Assembly: GCA_902591495.1 (NCBI GenBank)
Contig: CACJAW010000002.1
Span: 25,120 to 89,119, forward strand
Direction of reading: 5' to 3'
Source of the DNA: an uncultured Pseudohongiella sp.
GTDB lineage: Bacteria; Pseudomonadota; Gammaproteobacteria; Pseudomonadales; Pseudohongiellaceae
Length of the DNA stretch: 64,000 nt
Part shown: one piece after another, positions 25,980 through 35,321 of the stretch
Position numbering within the stretch: the stretch's first letter is position 1
Layout of the letters: each line of letters begins with the position of its first letter
Translations under genes and position numbers: made by a program
Notes under the pieces: model-generated
Databases searched by the model: none
What the model was told of the DNA's origin: nothing
Seen by the model: only the letters and a program-made list of their open reading frames with translations

Positions 25980-27584
25980 ATGCGAATTCACCTAAAGATG
26001 ACAAAATTCATTCTAGCCTTTGTGATTTCATCAAGCCTTTTGTCTATTGCTAAGGCGCAAGATACGCCAAATTTACGAAGCGCCTGTCCACTACTTACTA
26101 ATAATACTTTAGATTTGGAGAACACCACTATTTCCTCAGCAGAAATTGTCGAAGCAAATAGTTTTAGACAACCCGGGCGCGATAGCAATTTGATGACCCC
26201 AGCTTTTTGCAGAGTTGTTGGCGTTACGGACCCTGCAATTAACTTCGAGGTCTGGTTACCATTAGATAACTGGAACGGTAAATATAATGGTGTCGGAAAT
26301 GGTGGAATGGCAGGAGTTATAAGTTACTCTGCGCTTGCGAGTGCTCTGACTAGGGGTTACGCAGCCGCAAGCACTGACACAGGTCATGATCAGAGCGCCG
26401 GTCTTTTCGATGCCTCGTGGGCGTCTGGTCGACAAGATCTAATTGAAGATTTCGGCCATCGGGCACTGCACCTTACCACCATTAACGCCAAATCTATTAC
26501 TCAAGCGTTTTACACAGAGCCGCCAAAGTATTCCTACTATACAGGCTGCTCAAAAGGTGGTCAGATGGGACTCATGGAGGCACAACGCTACCCTGATGAT
26601 TTCGATGGTATCGTTGCTGGGAATCCCGCGAATGACTGGACTCGATTTTACGCTGGCGCGCACCTCTGGTATTCATTAGCGATGCTGGAAGATCAAGAGT
26701 CTTGGATTCCAAGATCGAAGCTACCTGCTTTTGGTAAGGCGGTAAATGAAGCTTGCGATGCACTTGATGGCATCGAGGATGGGATTTTACAAAACCCACT
26801 CGCATGTAATTTTGAACCATCCTCCATACAGTGCCCAGTGGGCACAGATAACAGCTCTTGCCTAACAGAAAAACAAGTTTCAGCCGTCGAAAAAATTTGG
26901 TCCGGAGTTAAAACTTCTGATGGCGACTTAATCTATCCAGGCTTGGTTCCTGGAGGTGAAGCTGATCCAGGTGGCTGGGGGCGGTGGGTAACTGGAGCTG
27001 AGCCTTTTACTTCACTTCACTGGCTAGGTGGGGAAGGATTTTTCAGATGGTTTGTATTCGATGATCCTGATTGGGACTTCACGAGTTTTGATTTTGATAA
27101 AGATCTAGAATATGCCCTCCAAAAAGTAGGGAACTCCGTGGATTCAAACAATCCCGATTTAAGACGCCTGCGGGATAATGGCTCAAAGCTAATTGTTTAT
27201 CATGGTTGGAGCGATCCAGATATATCCCCAGTTGCCTCAATCAATTATTACGAGAGTGTCGTTGGCACAATTGCAGATGATATGCGGGCTTCAAGCTATT
27301 CGACCGCGCTCAATAGGACACAAAACTTCTTTCGTTTATTCATGGTCCCTGGAATGGGTCACTGCTCTGGCGGACCAGGTCCAGATCGATTTGATGCGCT
27401 CTCTGCGCTTGAGAACTGGGTGGAGAATGGTATTGCACCAGATTCTCTCAAAGCTTCTAAGGTGGTAAATGGAGAAGTGACCCGCAGCAGACCGCTCTGC
27501 GTTTACCCAGAGGTTGCCACGTACTCTGGCCGAGGGAGCACAGATGAAGCGGAAAATTTCTACTGCGCCGCTCCATCACTTTAA
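25980..27584 (+). CDS. Exported tannase / feruloyl esterase family protein
   Basis: This 534-residue alpha/beta hydrolase has a signal peptide ending near SIAKAQD. The nucleophile motif is GCSKGGQMGL and the catalytic His is in VPGMGHCSGGPGPD; the Cys next to Ser and the Cys next to His form the disulfide known in the tannase family. The Asp of the triad is probably in YHGWSDPDISP. The enzyme would cleave esters of aromatic acids such as gallate, ferulate or related plant or algal phenolics outside the cytoplasm. The acyl-CoA ligase at 16266 could activate released acids. An AT-rich leader of about 60 bases precedes it. Confidence 0.92.
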   Translation: MRIHLKMTKFILAFVISSSLLSIAKAQDTPNLRSACPLLTNNTLDLENTTISSAEIVEANSFRQPGRDSNLMTPAFCRVVGVTDPAINFEVWLPLDNWNGKYNGVGNGGMAGVISYSALASALTRGYAAASTDTGHDQSAGLFDASWASGRQDLIEDFGHRALHLTTINAKSITQAFYTEPPKYSYYTGCSKGGQMGLMEAQRYPDDFDGIVAGNPANDWTRFYAGAHLWYSLAMLEDQESWIPRSKLPAFGKAVNEACDALDGIEDGILQNPLACNFEPSSIQCPVGTDNSSCLTEKQVSAVEKIWSGVKTSDGDLIYPGLVPGGEADPGGWGRWVTGAEPFTSLHWLGGEGFFRWFVFDDPDWDFTSFDFDKDLEYALQKVGNSVDSNNPDLRRLRDNGSKLIVYHGWSDPDISPVASINYYESVVGTIADDMRASSYSTALNRTQNFFRLFMVPGMGHCSGGPGPDRFDALSALENWVENGIAPDSLKASKVVNGEVTRSRPLCVYPEVATYSGRGSTDEAENFYCAAPSL

Positions 27585-27737
27585 TCGAAATAATCTATGA
27601 GAGTATTCTTAACAAGAGTAGTGGTTCTCTATTCAGATAGACTTGACTTTCACGTTGAAGAAGCTCGTGGATTTATTACTCACTTTTAACTGCATCCAAA
27701 AATTTAATTCCTAAAAAAAATCACGCGGTGGAAATAG

Positions 27738-29294
27738 ATGTCTTGGCAAAAAGAAATCAATGAAATAAAACATCGAGAGTCGCTAGCCAGAAGTATGGGT
27801 GGCGAAGAGAGAATCCAGAGACAGCATGAAAATGGACGACTGACCGTTCGCGAACGAGTAGAAAAATTAGTCGACAAAGATAGCTTTCATGAAATCGGTG
27901 CTCTAGCAGGAAAAGCTAACTATGGTGAAGATGGTGAACTTCTGAATTTCGTCCCCTCAAATTTTGTTCTTGGGACCGCCGATATAAACGGCCGACGAGT
28001 GGTTGTCGGAGGTGATGATTTTACAGTTCGCGGAGGCGCTGCAGACGCCAAGGTAGGCGATAAGTCGGGCTACGGAGAACGATATGCTCTAGAAATGCGA
28101 TTACCTTTAATTCGTCTAGTCGATGGCAGTGGTGGCGGTGGCAGCGTAAAAACACTGGAGATGGCGGGTCATTCTTATGTTCCCGCGCTTAAAGGACTCG
28201 AAACTACGATGCAGCTGATGGGCGTGGTTCCGGTTGTATGCGCCTGCATGGGCTCTGTAGCAGGCTTAGGCGCTGTCAGAGTTACGATTTCTCACTTCTC
28301 TTTGATGATAAAAGGATCTAGTCAACTGTTTGTAGCGGGACCTCCAGTAGTTGAAAGGGGATTTGGGAAATCTGTTGAAAAAAATGAACTCGGTGGATCC
28401 CATATTCACACTAGTTTAAGCGGAGCCGTGGATAACGAAGTCGATTCCGAAGACGACGCGTTCAAAGTTATAAAAGATTTCCTTTCCTACTTACCTCAAA
28501 ACGTTTGGCAAATGCCTCCCATCGTTCCAAACGATGACCCCTCTGACAGGCGAGACGAATCGCTTCTCTCAGTTATACCGAGAGAACGCCGACAGATGTA
28601 CGAGATACGAGAGGTAATCGACTCGATATGCGACAAGGAATCATTCTTTGAAATAAACCCGGGTTACGGGAAATCCCTTGTCGTAGGTCTGGCAAGAATA
28701 AAAGGTCATGCAGTGGGCTTGATGGCAAATGATACCTACTTTGATGGTGGAGCCGTTACGGCCACAGCGTCAGAAAAGATGATGCGTTTTGTAGATCTCT
28801 GCGATACTTTCCATTTACCAATGATCAACTTGGTTGATAATCCAGGATTCTTAATTGGCGTTAAAGCTGAAGAAGAAGGAACCGTGCGTTTGGGAAGTCG
28901 CGCGCTGATGGCCGTTTACCAAACGACTATACCCTGGGTCTCTATTATCATTCGGCGCTGCTATGGAGTTGCTGGAGGCGGTCATGGTAGGGACGGATTA
29001 AATCTCCGGTATGCATGGCCCTCTGCCGATTGGGGCTCACTACCTATTGAGGGCGGCGTACAAGCTGCTTACCGACGCGATATCGAAGCAGCTGACGATC
29101 CAAAAGCGCGCCGAAGAGAGCTCGAAGATATGCTTGAGGAATTTAGGTCCCCTTTGCGTACAGCTGAAGCTTTTGGAATTGAGGAGATAATTGATCCGCG
29201 CGATACGAGACCAATCCTATGCGACTGGGTAAGTCTTGCTTATGAGATTTTGCCAACCCAGCTGGGACCGAAGTCTCGAACCCCTCGTCCTTAA
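27738..29294 (+). CDS. Acyl-CoA carboxylase carboxyltransferase (beta) subunit
   Basis: This 518-residue protein is a biotin-dependent carboxyltransferase of the propionyl-/methylcrotonyl-CoA type. Two crotonase-fold halves are visible: the N-half with GGDDFTVRGGAADAK, DGSGGGGSVKTLE and CACMGSVAGLGAVR, and the C-half with NPGYGKSLVVGLARI, DNPGFLIGVKAEEEG and RRCYGVAGGGHG. It transfers CO2 from carboxybiotin to an acyl-CoA in the cytoplasm. No biotin carboxylase or BCCP gene is in the window, so the alpha subunit must be elsewhere. A 153-base gap precedes it. Confidence 0.92.
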   Translation: MSWQKEINEIKHRESLARSMGGEERIQRQHENGRLTVRERVEKLVDKDSFHEIGALAGKANYGEDGELLNFVPSNFVLGTADINGRRVVVGGDDFTVRGGAADAKVGDKSGYGERYALEMRLPLIRLVDGSGGGGSVKTLEMAGHSYVPALKGLETTMQLMGVVPVVCACMGSVAGLGAVRVTISHFSLMIKGSSQLFVAGPPVVERGFGKSVEKNELGGSHIHTSLSGAVDNEVDSEDDAFKVIKDFLSYLPQNVWQMPPIVPNDDPSDRRDESLLSVIPRERRQMYEIREVIDSICDKESFFEINPGYGKSLVVGLARIKGHAVGLMANDTYFDGGAVTATASEKMMRFVDLCDTFHLPMINLVDNPGFLIGVKAEEEGTVRLGSRALMAVYQTTIPWVSIIIRRCYGVAGGGHGRDGLNLRYAWPSADWGSLPIEGGVQAAYRRDIEAADDPKARRRELEDMLEEFRSPLRTAEAFGIEEIIDPRDTRPILCDWVSLAYEILPTQLGPKSRTPRP

Positions 29295-29310
29295 AAAATA
29301 TCCTTTACCT

Positions 29311-30918
29311 TTATCGATTGTCCAAAAAAATCTTCTCCATTCGATCTAGTTGCTCCTTACGAGGATGAACCGAAGCCCTCACATCTTCATCAAAAATTTG
29401 AACGACGTCAGCAGAAGAGTTATAGGTCGGCCATTCTGGGAGACCTGGTCCGTTAGGATTTCCATTTCTTGCAAAATTTACCCAATATTCAGCTATTGTG
29501 TCTGATAATTTATGATCTATGTCATCCCAGCCCAGACCGACGAAATCTAAATTGTTAAAAACATACGCCAGCTCACCAGAATGATAAGCACCAAGAGTTC
29601 GCTGCCCTCCATCACCATTTAAATCTTTTTTCTCTGGGACGTAGAGTCTAAATACCGGTGCAGGTCGGGTAAAGTAATAGACATAAGCATCGTTTCCGCG
29701 AGACTCTACCAACCTCCCCCACATTCGAGAGGATAGGATGAAGCCGTTATCACCATTAATAATCTTTTGCGCACTCAGAGGAGAATCTGAAATCTCATCT
29801 TTATAGGCCTCTTGAACTTGAGATGACTGTTTCCCGAACACACGGTCCAGATAGTTTTCAAGTTCCTCTTTGGAAATCTCTGAAGCCAGATGTGATAGAC
29901 CAAAGTACTCGTCTGCTAACCCACCCACCATAACGTTAATTTGATTCTGCTGGCCATCTTTTAGCAAATCATAAGGTCTTTCGGGAATAACCCAGCCGTC
30001 GACTAAAGGTCCTCCTCCTGAGCCGGCAGTTCCCATCGCAGCAACGATTTGATCTGGCGGGACGTCTCGCATCTCCTCCAATGCATTCGCACCTAAGCCT
30101 CTAATACCAAGGGCACTCGCAAAATTTTGGCCACTTTCATGACCTCCCGCCGGCAATGTTCTTGACGTTTTTATGCAACCAGGCGATTGCCCAATTACCC
30201 CATCAACTAACCCCTCAGACAAAGGCGAAGACATAATCAAGCAAACATCGGTACCACCTGCTGACTGACCGAAAATTGTGACCTTATCCGGATCGCCCCC
30301 GAAGCCTTCAATGTTGCTTTGCACCCACCTAAGAACTTCGATCTGATCAAGAATCCCATACATACCGCTGGAGTTATTTTCTGACTCACTAGTAAGAGCA
30401 GGATGTGCAAGGAAACCAAAGGCACCCAAACGATAGTTCGCCGTGACGACAACAGCGCCTCTCTTGGCCAGATTGGAACCATCAAAAATTAGAGGTCCAC
30501 CATGCCCAGCCGTGTTTCCACCGCCATGAAACCAAACCATCACGGGCAAGTCTGCATCAGACCCATCAGAACCAGTGAACACATTCAGATAGAGGCAATC
30601 TTCAGACCTATTTAAATTCCCACGAGCATATACCGATGCATCTGAATTTCGTGCCTGCCAGCAAGCTGCACTCACACGATCCGCTTCTCTCACTCCAGCA
30701 AAGGGTATGGCTGGCGATGGGGGTTTCCATCGTAAATCACCCACGGGTGGAGCAGCATAACCAATGCCCTGAAAAACTGTTACCTTCTCATCAACTGGAG
30801 AAATATGACCTCGATAAGTGCCACTGTCGGTAGCCACGTCAGTTAATTGACCAAATACCAAGTTTGATATTGTCAGAGTCAATATATGGATCAAACATAC
30901 TCTCTTCAGACGAAACAT
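29311..30918 (-). CDS. Exported type B carboxylesterase
   Basis: I start this at ATG 30918, because GGAGGAG lies six bases before it; the track GTG at 30933 is inside that site. A signal peptide ends near SNLVFGQ. The enzyme is a cholinesterase-like alpha/beta hydrolase of about 535 residues. Visible motifs are the oxyanion loop WFHGGGNTAGHGG, the disulfide region SEDCLYLNVF, the nucleophile GQSAGGTDV, and the catalytic His in GAYHSGELAYVF. It would hydrolyse carboxylic esters in the periplasm or outside. It is downstream of the PQQ sugar dehydrogenase-like gene by 48 bases on the minus strand. Confidence 0.92.
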   Translation of the reverse strand: MFRLKRVCLIHILTLTISNLVFGQLTDVATDSGTYRGHISPVDEKVTVFQGIGYAAPPVGDLRWKPPSPAIPFAGVREADRVSAACWQARNSDASVYARGNLNRSEDCLYLNVFTGSDGSDADLPVMVWFHGGGNTAGHGGPLIFDGSNLAKRGAVVVTANYRLGAFGFLAHPALTSESENNSSGMYGILDQIEVLRWVQSNIEGFGGDPDKVTIFGQSAGGTDVCLIMSSPLSEGLVDGVIGQSPGCIKTSRTLPAGGHESGQNFASALGIRGLGANALEEMRDVPPDQIVAAMGTAGSGGGPLVDGWVIPERPYDLLKDGQQNQINVMVGGLADEYFGLSHLASEISKEELENYLDRVFGKQSSQVQEAYKDEISDSPLSAQKIINGDNGFILSSRMWGRLVESRGNDAYVYYFTRPAPVFRLYVPEKKDLNGDGGQRTLGAYHSGELAYVFNNLDFVGLGWDDIDHKLSDTIAEYWVNFARNGNPNGPGLPEWPTYNSSADVVQIFDEDVRASVHPRKEQLDRMEKIFLDNR

Positions 30919-30966
30919 ATCTGTCTCCTCCACTTTTAAGTAAAAATCAAACCAATCAAGGGTTAA

Positions 30967-32178
30967 TTAGAGCACAGGTTCAAGTATGAGCAGTGCTCCA
31001 TCTTCTTCGTCAACCAGAACATAAAGCTTACCATCTGGGCCTTGTTGAATATCTGTGATCCTAGACTTGAGCTCTCTTAATATTCCCTCTCGGCGGATTT
31101 CTTCACCCCTGCTGTTAAAAACGACTCGCTCAACATGACCGGTACCTGGTATTCGCCCCTCCATCATGGAACCGACGAATAGATTGTTCTGCCACTCTGG
31201 AAACTTGTCGCCTGAATAAAAAGTGATGCCAGACGGAGCAATAGATGGCCACCAGATGACGTAAGGCTGCTCAAAATCATCCGACCATTGAGAGTCACTT
31301 ACCCAATCACCACGGTATTGTCTGCTGTATGAGACGAGAGGCCAGCCATAGTTGCTTCCTTTTGTAATAATATTTGCCTCATCGCCTCCCTGAGGTCCAT
31401 TCTCGGTCGCCCATAGCTCCCCAGTTATGGGATGGTAATCAAGCCCAATTATATTTCGATGACCAACTGTAAAAACTTCAGGTAGATACTCGCCTGTGTC
31501 AATAAACGGATTATCTTCAACCGGCGTGCCGTCGTCATTTAACCTTAGTAATTTACCCAGATGCACCGAGGGGTCTTGGGCGTATTCGCCATACCCTGCA
31601 TACATATATGCACCACCTAGCGACATTAAGAGCTTTTTATCAGGCGTAAACATCAGTTTAGACGCAGCAATCCCCCGATCGAGACCCTGCGCCTGAAAAA
31701 TTTCTGTGACATCCGCAAGTCGATCCTCCATGAGTCGAGCGCGAATCAAAACCACCACCCTCTCTTCTTCTCCATCCACCACAATTCGTTTGTGATGAGT
31801 AAGATAAATTGTACGATCGTCGTCCGGATGAAAAGCAACATCCATCAATCCAGAGCGAAATTCTCCTGTATAAATCTCAGGAACTCCGCTTATATCCTCT
31901 TCAATCAGTTTCCCGTCTCTAATAAGCCTAAGCTTTCCCGTATAACGTTCAGTCACCAAGATATCGCCGTTATCTCTAAAAGCCATTGAGAACGGATTCT
32001 CCAGACCCTTGATCGGCACGACTCTCACTTGATCAACATCAAAGGTATTAACTAAAAACGGCACACCCGCATTATAGGAATGCTGAACATCAGTGGCCTG
32101 TTGTGCAGAAACAATCCCATTTCCTATGCAGGTAATGTTCAAGAGGAGTAATAATTTTAAACGCAGTGTTTTAGTCAT
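30967..32178 (-). CDS. Exported PQQ-dependent sugar dehydrogenase-like protein
   Basis: This is a six-bladed propeller of the soluble aldose sugar dehydrogenase (Asd/YliI) type, distinct from the eight-bladed alcohol dehydrogenases elsewhere in the window. I start it at ATG 32178, with AAGG eight bases upstream and a signal peptide (LLLLLNITCIG...VSAQQ) directly after; the track start at 32238 overlaps the upstream gene. Motifs are GLENPFSMAFRDNGDILVTER, FHPDDDRTIYLTHHK and TVGHRNIIGLDYHPITGELWATENGPQGGDE. The substrate could be an aldose or another aldehyde. It is flanked by the DUF3500 and carboxylesterase genes in one minus-strand unit. Confidence 0.9.
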   Translation of the reverse strand: MTKTLRLKLLLLLNITCIGNGIVSAQQATDVQHSYNAGVPFLVNTFDVDQVRVVPIKGLENPFSMAFRDNGDILVTERYTGKLRLIRDGKLIEEDISGVPEIYTGEFRSGLMDVAFHPDDDRTIYLTHHKRIVVDGEEERVVVLIRARLMEDRLADVTEIFQAQGLDRGIAASKLMFTPDKKLLMSLGGAYMYAGYGEYAQDPSVHLGKLLRLNDDGTPVEDNPFIDTGEYLPEVFTVGHRNIIGLDYHPITGELWATENGPQGGDEANIITKGSNYGWPLVSYSRQYRGDWVSDSQWSDDFEQPYVIWWPSIAPSGITFYSGDKFPEWQNNLFVGSMMEGRIPGTGHVERVVFNSRGEEIRREGILRELKSRITDIQQGPDGKLYVLVDEEDGALLILEPVL

Positions 32179-32206
32179 CTCGCCGCCTTGGAATAGTAGA
32201 GGTTTA

Positions 32207-33262
32207 TCATTTGTGATTGTGGATAGAACCATAAACACTCGCCGCTGCCTGATAATGCATTCTTATCAAGTCTCGTCCAAAATCTCCTGCAAAATCACGC
32301 CAAACTAAATGAATGTGGTTTGCGTTATTTTGAGTATTATCGTATTCAATCAAAAAGCTTGCCCCTTGCACTCTAAAATAATGCGGGTCGCCTCTCTCAG
32401 TTCCGCCTATCCAAACAAATTTAATATCATCCAATCCCTCAGAACGAATAGTCTCCATTCTTGCATCGGCAATGACTTCTGGTTGCATTGACGCTAGTTC
32501 ATCAATCAGTGCAATTAACATTCTTTTTTGCCGAGAATCCAGATCCTGGTACCTTATGCCAGAATTTTCTAGAGGCGAAATTTCTTTTTCTGCAGCTGTA
32601 AATATGTCACCTGGCACGTCAATATCCAAAATAGCTAAGCTCTTTTGGTCGCCAGATAGAGAACTAACAAGATCTCGACCAAGATCTTCCTCGGCAGCGA
32701 GAACTCGAGTGCCCGCTTTATTCCCTGCTCTCACTTCAGCTGGATTAGAACCAAAAAATTGTGGTGAACTCGCAATTCCAACTCCACTAACAAAAGTCCA
32801 ATTATAGGCCAAGTGATGCCCCTCATACCTGAGAGCCCAGTTACTGTCCAAGCTTGGGTCACCAAATACGGTAAGAAAGTAAAGATCAGGATCTCTGTCA
32901 AAGCGCCCATTCACCTCTATTTCAGCAAGTACAGATTCTAACGAGCGGACCGCCTCTGCTCGCTGATAACCTTTTGCACTAAAAAAAGTCTTCAACAAAT
33001 CTTGAGCCGCACTTTTTTGCGACTCATTCATTGACCGAAAAGGAACTCCTTTTCGGTCTCGAGGTATAAAATGCCAATTAAAACGCTCCTCATCATCAAA
33101 AGCATAGATTCCGTTGTTACGCTGTTGAGCGCTCAAACTGGACACAAAAGCATTAGTTGCGTCGACCATCCTCTGAGTGAGATCTATTCGTGACTCTTGT
33201 GCGCTCACCGAGAGTGTGGAGAAAAATAAGACTATGATTAACAACTGTTTTAAGGGAAACAT
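32207..33262 (-). CDS. DUF3500 family exported protein
   Basis: This 351-residue protein has a signal peptide (QLLIIVLFFSTLSVSAQ) and the DUF3500 pattern: WHFIPRDRKGVPFRSM near the front, then HHLAYNWTFV, SPQFFGSNPAEVR and, at the end, NHIHLVWRDFAGDFG. The family function is not established. The conserved His and Asp residues suggest a metal or heme site, but this is inference. GGAGGG lies eight bases before the ATG. It is the first gene of a three-gene minus-strand unit with a PQQ sugar dehydrogenase-like protein and a carboxylesterase. Confidence 0.88.
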   Translation of the reverse strand: MFPLKQLLIIVLFFSTLSVSAQESRIDLTQRMVDATNAFVSSLSAQQRNNGIYAFDDEERFNWHFIPRDRKGVPFRSMNESQKSAAQDLLKTFFSAKGYQRAEAVRSLESVLAEIEVNGRFDRDPDLYFLTVFGDPSLDSNWALRYEGHHLAYNWTFVSGVGIASSPQFFGSNPAEVRAGNKAGTRVLAAEEDLGRDLVSSLSGDQKSLAILDIDVPGDIFTAAEKEISPLENSGIRYQDLDSRQKRMLIALIDELASMQPEVIADARMETIRSEGLDDIKFVWIGGTERGDPHYFRVQGASFLIEYDNTQNNANHIHLVWRDFAGDFGRDLIRMHYQAAASVYGSIHNHK

Positions 33263-33423
33263 GTATTCGACCCTCCGGAGTTACCATTTTTAATGATTCC
33301 AGAGAATAAACCTCAGTGTGGTCGGCGTCTAGCCTATTTATCATTTGATTCACCACAATTAAATTGTTTAAGGATCTTAAATTTGAGATAAATAAGGGAA
33401 GCGAAATATTCTGAGGGACACAA

Positions 33424-34392
33424 ATGAAGGCAGTCAGAGTTAACGAGTACGGCGGACCAGAGGCACTTTGCTACGAAGAGGTTGAAATGCCAACCCCAGG
33501 TAGCAATGAAGTTTTAATAAAAGTCGCTGCGGCGGGTGTAAATTATATCGATACATACCAGCGCTCGGGGCTTTACCAAGTCCCGCTGCCGACAACACTT
33601 GGTCTGGAGGCGGCTGGAACTGTGGAGAAAATAGGAGACAGCGTCTCTAAATATCGAATAGGAGACAGAGTTGCCTACACAAGCGTAGCTGGAGCCTATG
33701 CGGAGTATGCATCAGTTCCTGAAGAAAAACTCGTCAGCCTGTCAGATGGTGTTTCTTTCAATGAAGGTGCCGCCGCGATGCTGCAGGGTTGCACTGCCCA
33801 TTATCTGTGTAAATCAACTTATCACGTTAAACAAGGAGATAGCTGTCTCATTCATGCCGCAGCTGGTGGCGTTGGTCTCCTACTCATCCAAATGGTTAAG
33901 AACGCGGGAGGTCATGTAATAGGCACGGTTTCAACCGAAGAAAAAGCAGAATTAGCAAAAGAAGCCGGCGCAGACGAAGTGATTCTGTACTCTAAAGATG
34001 ATTTTGAAGCTGAGGTTAGCAGAATTACTGCTGGAGACGGCGTTAATGTAGTCTATGACTCTGTTGGGAAATCAACATTTGAGAAGAGCATTAACTGCCT
34101 GAGTAGACTCGGTTACATGGTGCTTTACGGAAATGCTAGTGGACCAGTAACTGAATTTAACCCGGCAACGCTAGGTCCAAAAGGCTCTCTATTCTTGACG
34201 CGTCCAACTCTATTTGACTACACAGCAGACAGGGCGTCTCTAGAATGGCGAAGTGGCGATGTTTTTGATTGGATAGCAAAGGATGAGTTAAAGTTGCGTA
34301 TTGAACACTTTTACTCACTGTCTGATGCACAAGAAGCGCACCGGGATCTGGAGGCGAGGAAGACCACTGGAAAAATAATACTCACCCCCTAA
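33424..34392 (+). CDS. NADPH:quinone oxidoreductase (zeta-crystallin/Qor type)
   Basis: This 322-residue cytoplasmic MDR-family enzyme lacks the zinc ligands of alcohol dehydrogenases. Its nucleotide-binding motif is AAAGGVGLLLIQMVKNAGG and its N-terminal domain has AAGVNYIDTYQRSGLY and PTTLGLEAAGTVE, as in Qor. It would reduce quinones by one or two electrons with NADPH. GAGGG precedes the ATG by about six bases. The upstream gap (about 160 bases) is divergent with the DUF3500 gene and holds only weak promoter matches. Its stop codon is inside an inverted repeat (34389-34422). Confidence 0.93.
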   Translation: MKAVRVNEYGGPEALCYEEVEMPTPGSNEVLIKVAAAGVNYIDTYQRSGLYQVPLPTTLGLEAAGTVEKIGDSVSKYRIGDRVAYTSVAGAYAEYASVPEEKLVSLSDGVSFNEGAAAMLQGCTAHYLCKSTYHVKQGDSCLIHAAAGGVGLLLIQMVKNAGGHVIGTVSTEEKAELAKEAGADEVILYSKDDFEAEVSRITAGDGVNVVYDSVGKSTFEKSINCLSRLGYMVLYGNASGPVTEFNPATLGPKGSLFLTRPTLFDYTADRASLEWRSGDVFDWIAKDELKLRIEHFYSLSDAQEAHRDLEARKTTGKIILTP

Positions 34393-34422
34393 TTATCGAG
34401 CGCGACAACACAAGATAATTAG
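34389..34422. repeat. Perfect 9-bp inverted repeat overlapping the qor-like stop codon
   Basis: Arms CTAATTATC and GATAATTAG are exact complements separated by 16 bases; the first arm contains the TAA stop codon of the quinone oxidoreductase gene. No T-run follows, so it is not a standard terminator. It may be an mRNA 3' end structure or a site acting on the next gene, which starts at 34458. Confidence 0.5.
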
Positions 34423-34457
34423 ATAAGACTTTATGACGTAATTTTGGGATTATAATA

Positions 34458-35321
34458 ATGAAAAAACAACACCTCACTACCTTTTTATTCTGCACCCTTC
34501 TCTCTGCAAACTCCTTATCTCAGGGTATTGATTTTGGACGAGGGGAAGTTACAGTAACTGTTCCTTCAAGCTATAGCAGCGCGGAAAAAACACCTCTTAT
34601 CATTCTCTTGCATGGCTATGGCAGCAATGGTGAGCGCCAGGATTCTTACTTAGGATTCAGTCGTATTGCTGATAAATATAATTTCTTACTAGTAGCACCA
34701 ACCGGCACAAGAGAATCAAGTGGCAGGCAGGCCACTTTCTGGAATGCAACCAGCGCCTGTTGCAATTTTCAAGAGCCAAGTATCGATGATAATGCTTATA
34801 TCATGGGCATCATTGAAAGAATGAAAGAAGAATACAATATCGATTCTAATCGAGTGTACTTAGTTGGGCATTCCAACGGAGGGTTTATGTCTTACCAGCT
34901 TGCTTACAATAATTCAGAAAGCATCGCAGCAATTGTTAGTCTGGCAGGTGCAAGTCATGCAGATGAAAGAGCAGCCCCGAAAAACCCAGTACATGTCCTG
35001 CAAATTCATGGAACTGATGACTCTACCATTCGTTATGAAGGTGGTGATATCCAGGGTAATGATTACCCTGGCGCAAAGGAAAGCGTAATTCAATGGGCAG
35101 AATACAATCAATGCACTGATGAAGGAGTAGAAAGGGAATTAAGAGACCTAGAATCAAGTCTCGAGGGACATGAATCATCAGTGCTTCTCTATAATAACGG
35201 TTGTCAAGAAGGTGGCTCTAGCGAGCTTTGGACTATCTCAGAGGGATCTCATGTGCCTCGAGTTTCAGAATCGTTCAGCTCACAGGTTGTAGAATGGTTA
35301 TATGATCATCCAAAAATATAA
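34458..35321 (+). CDS. Exported PHB depolymerase / feruloyl esterase-like hydrolase (LpqC type)
   Basis: This 287-residue secreted alpha/beta hydrolase has a signal peptide ending near ANSLSQG. The motifs are LIILLHGYGSNGERQD (oxyanion region), VGHSNGGFMSY (nucleophile), QIHGTDDSTIRYEGG (catalytic Asp) and SEGSHVPRV (catalytic His). Adjacent Cys-Cys in TSACCNFQEP is also typical of the LpqC/PHB-depolymerase group. It would cleave a polyester or a phenolic ester outside the cytoplasm. The next gene starts inside its last 20 bases. A TATAAT string lies directly before the ATG, too close to be its own promoter. Confidence 0.88.
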   Translation: MKKQHLTTFLFCTLLSANSLSQGIDFGRGEVTVTVPSSYSSAEKTPLIILLHGYGSNGERQDSYLGFSRIADKYNFLLVAPTGTRESSGRQATFWNATSACCNFQEPSIDDNAYIMGIIERMKEEYNIDSNRVYLVGHSNGGFMSYQLAYNNSESIAAIVSLAGASHADERAAPKNPVHVLQIHGTDDSTIRYEGGDIQGNDYPGAKESVIQWAEYNQCTDEGVERELRDLESSLEGHESSVLLYNNGCQEGGSSELWTISEGSHVPRVSESFSSQVVEWLYDHPKI

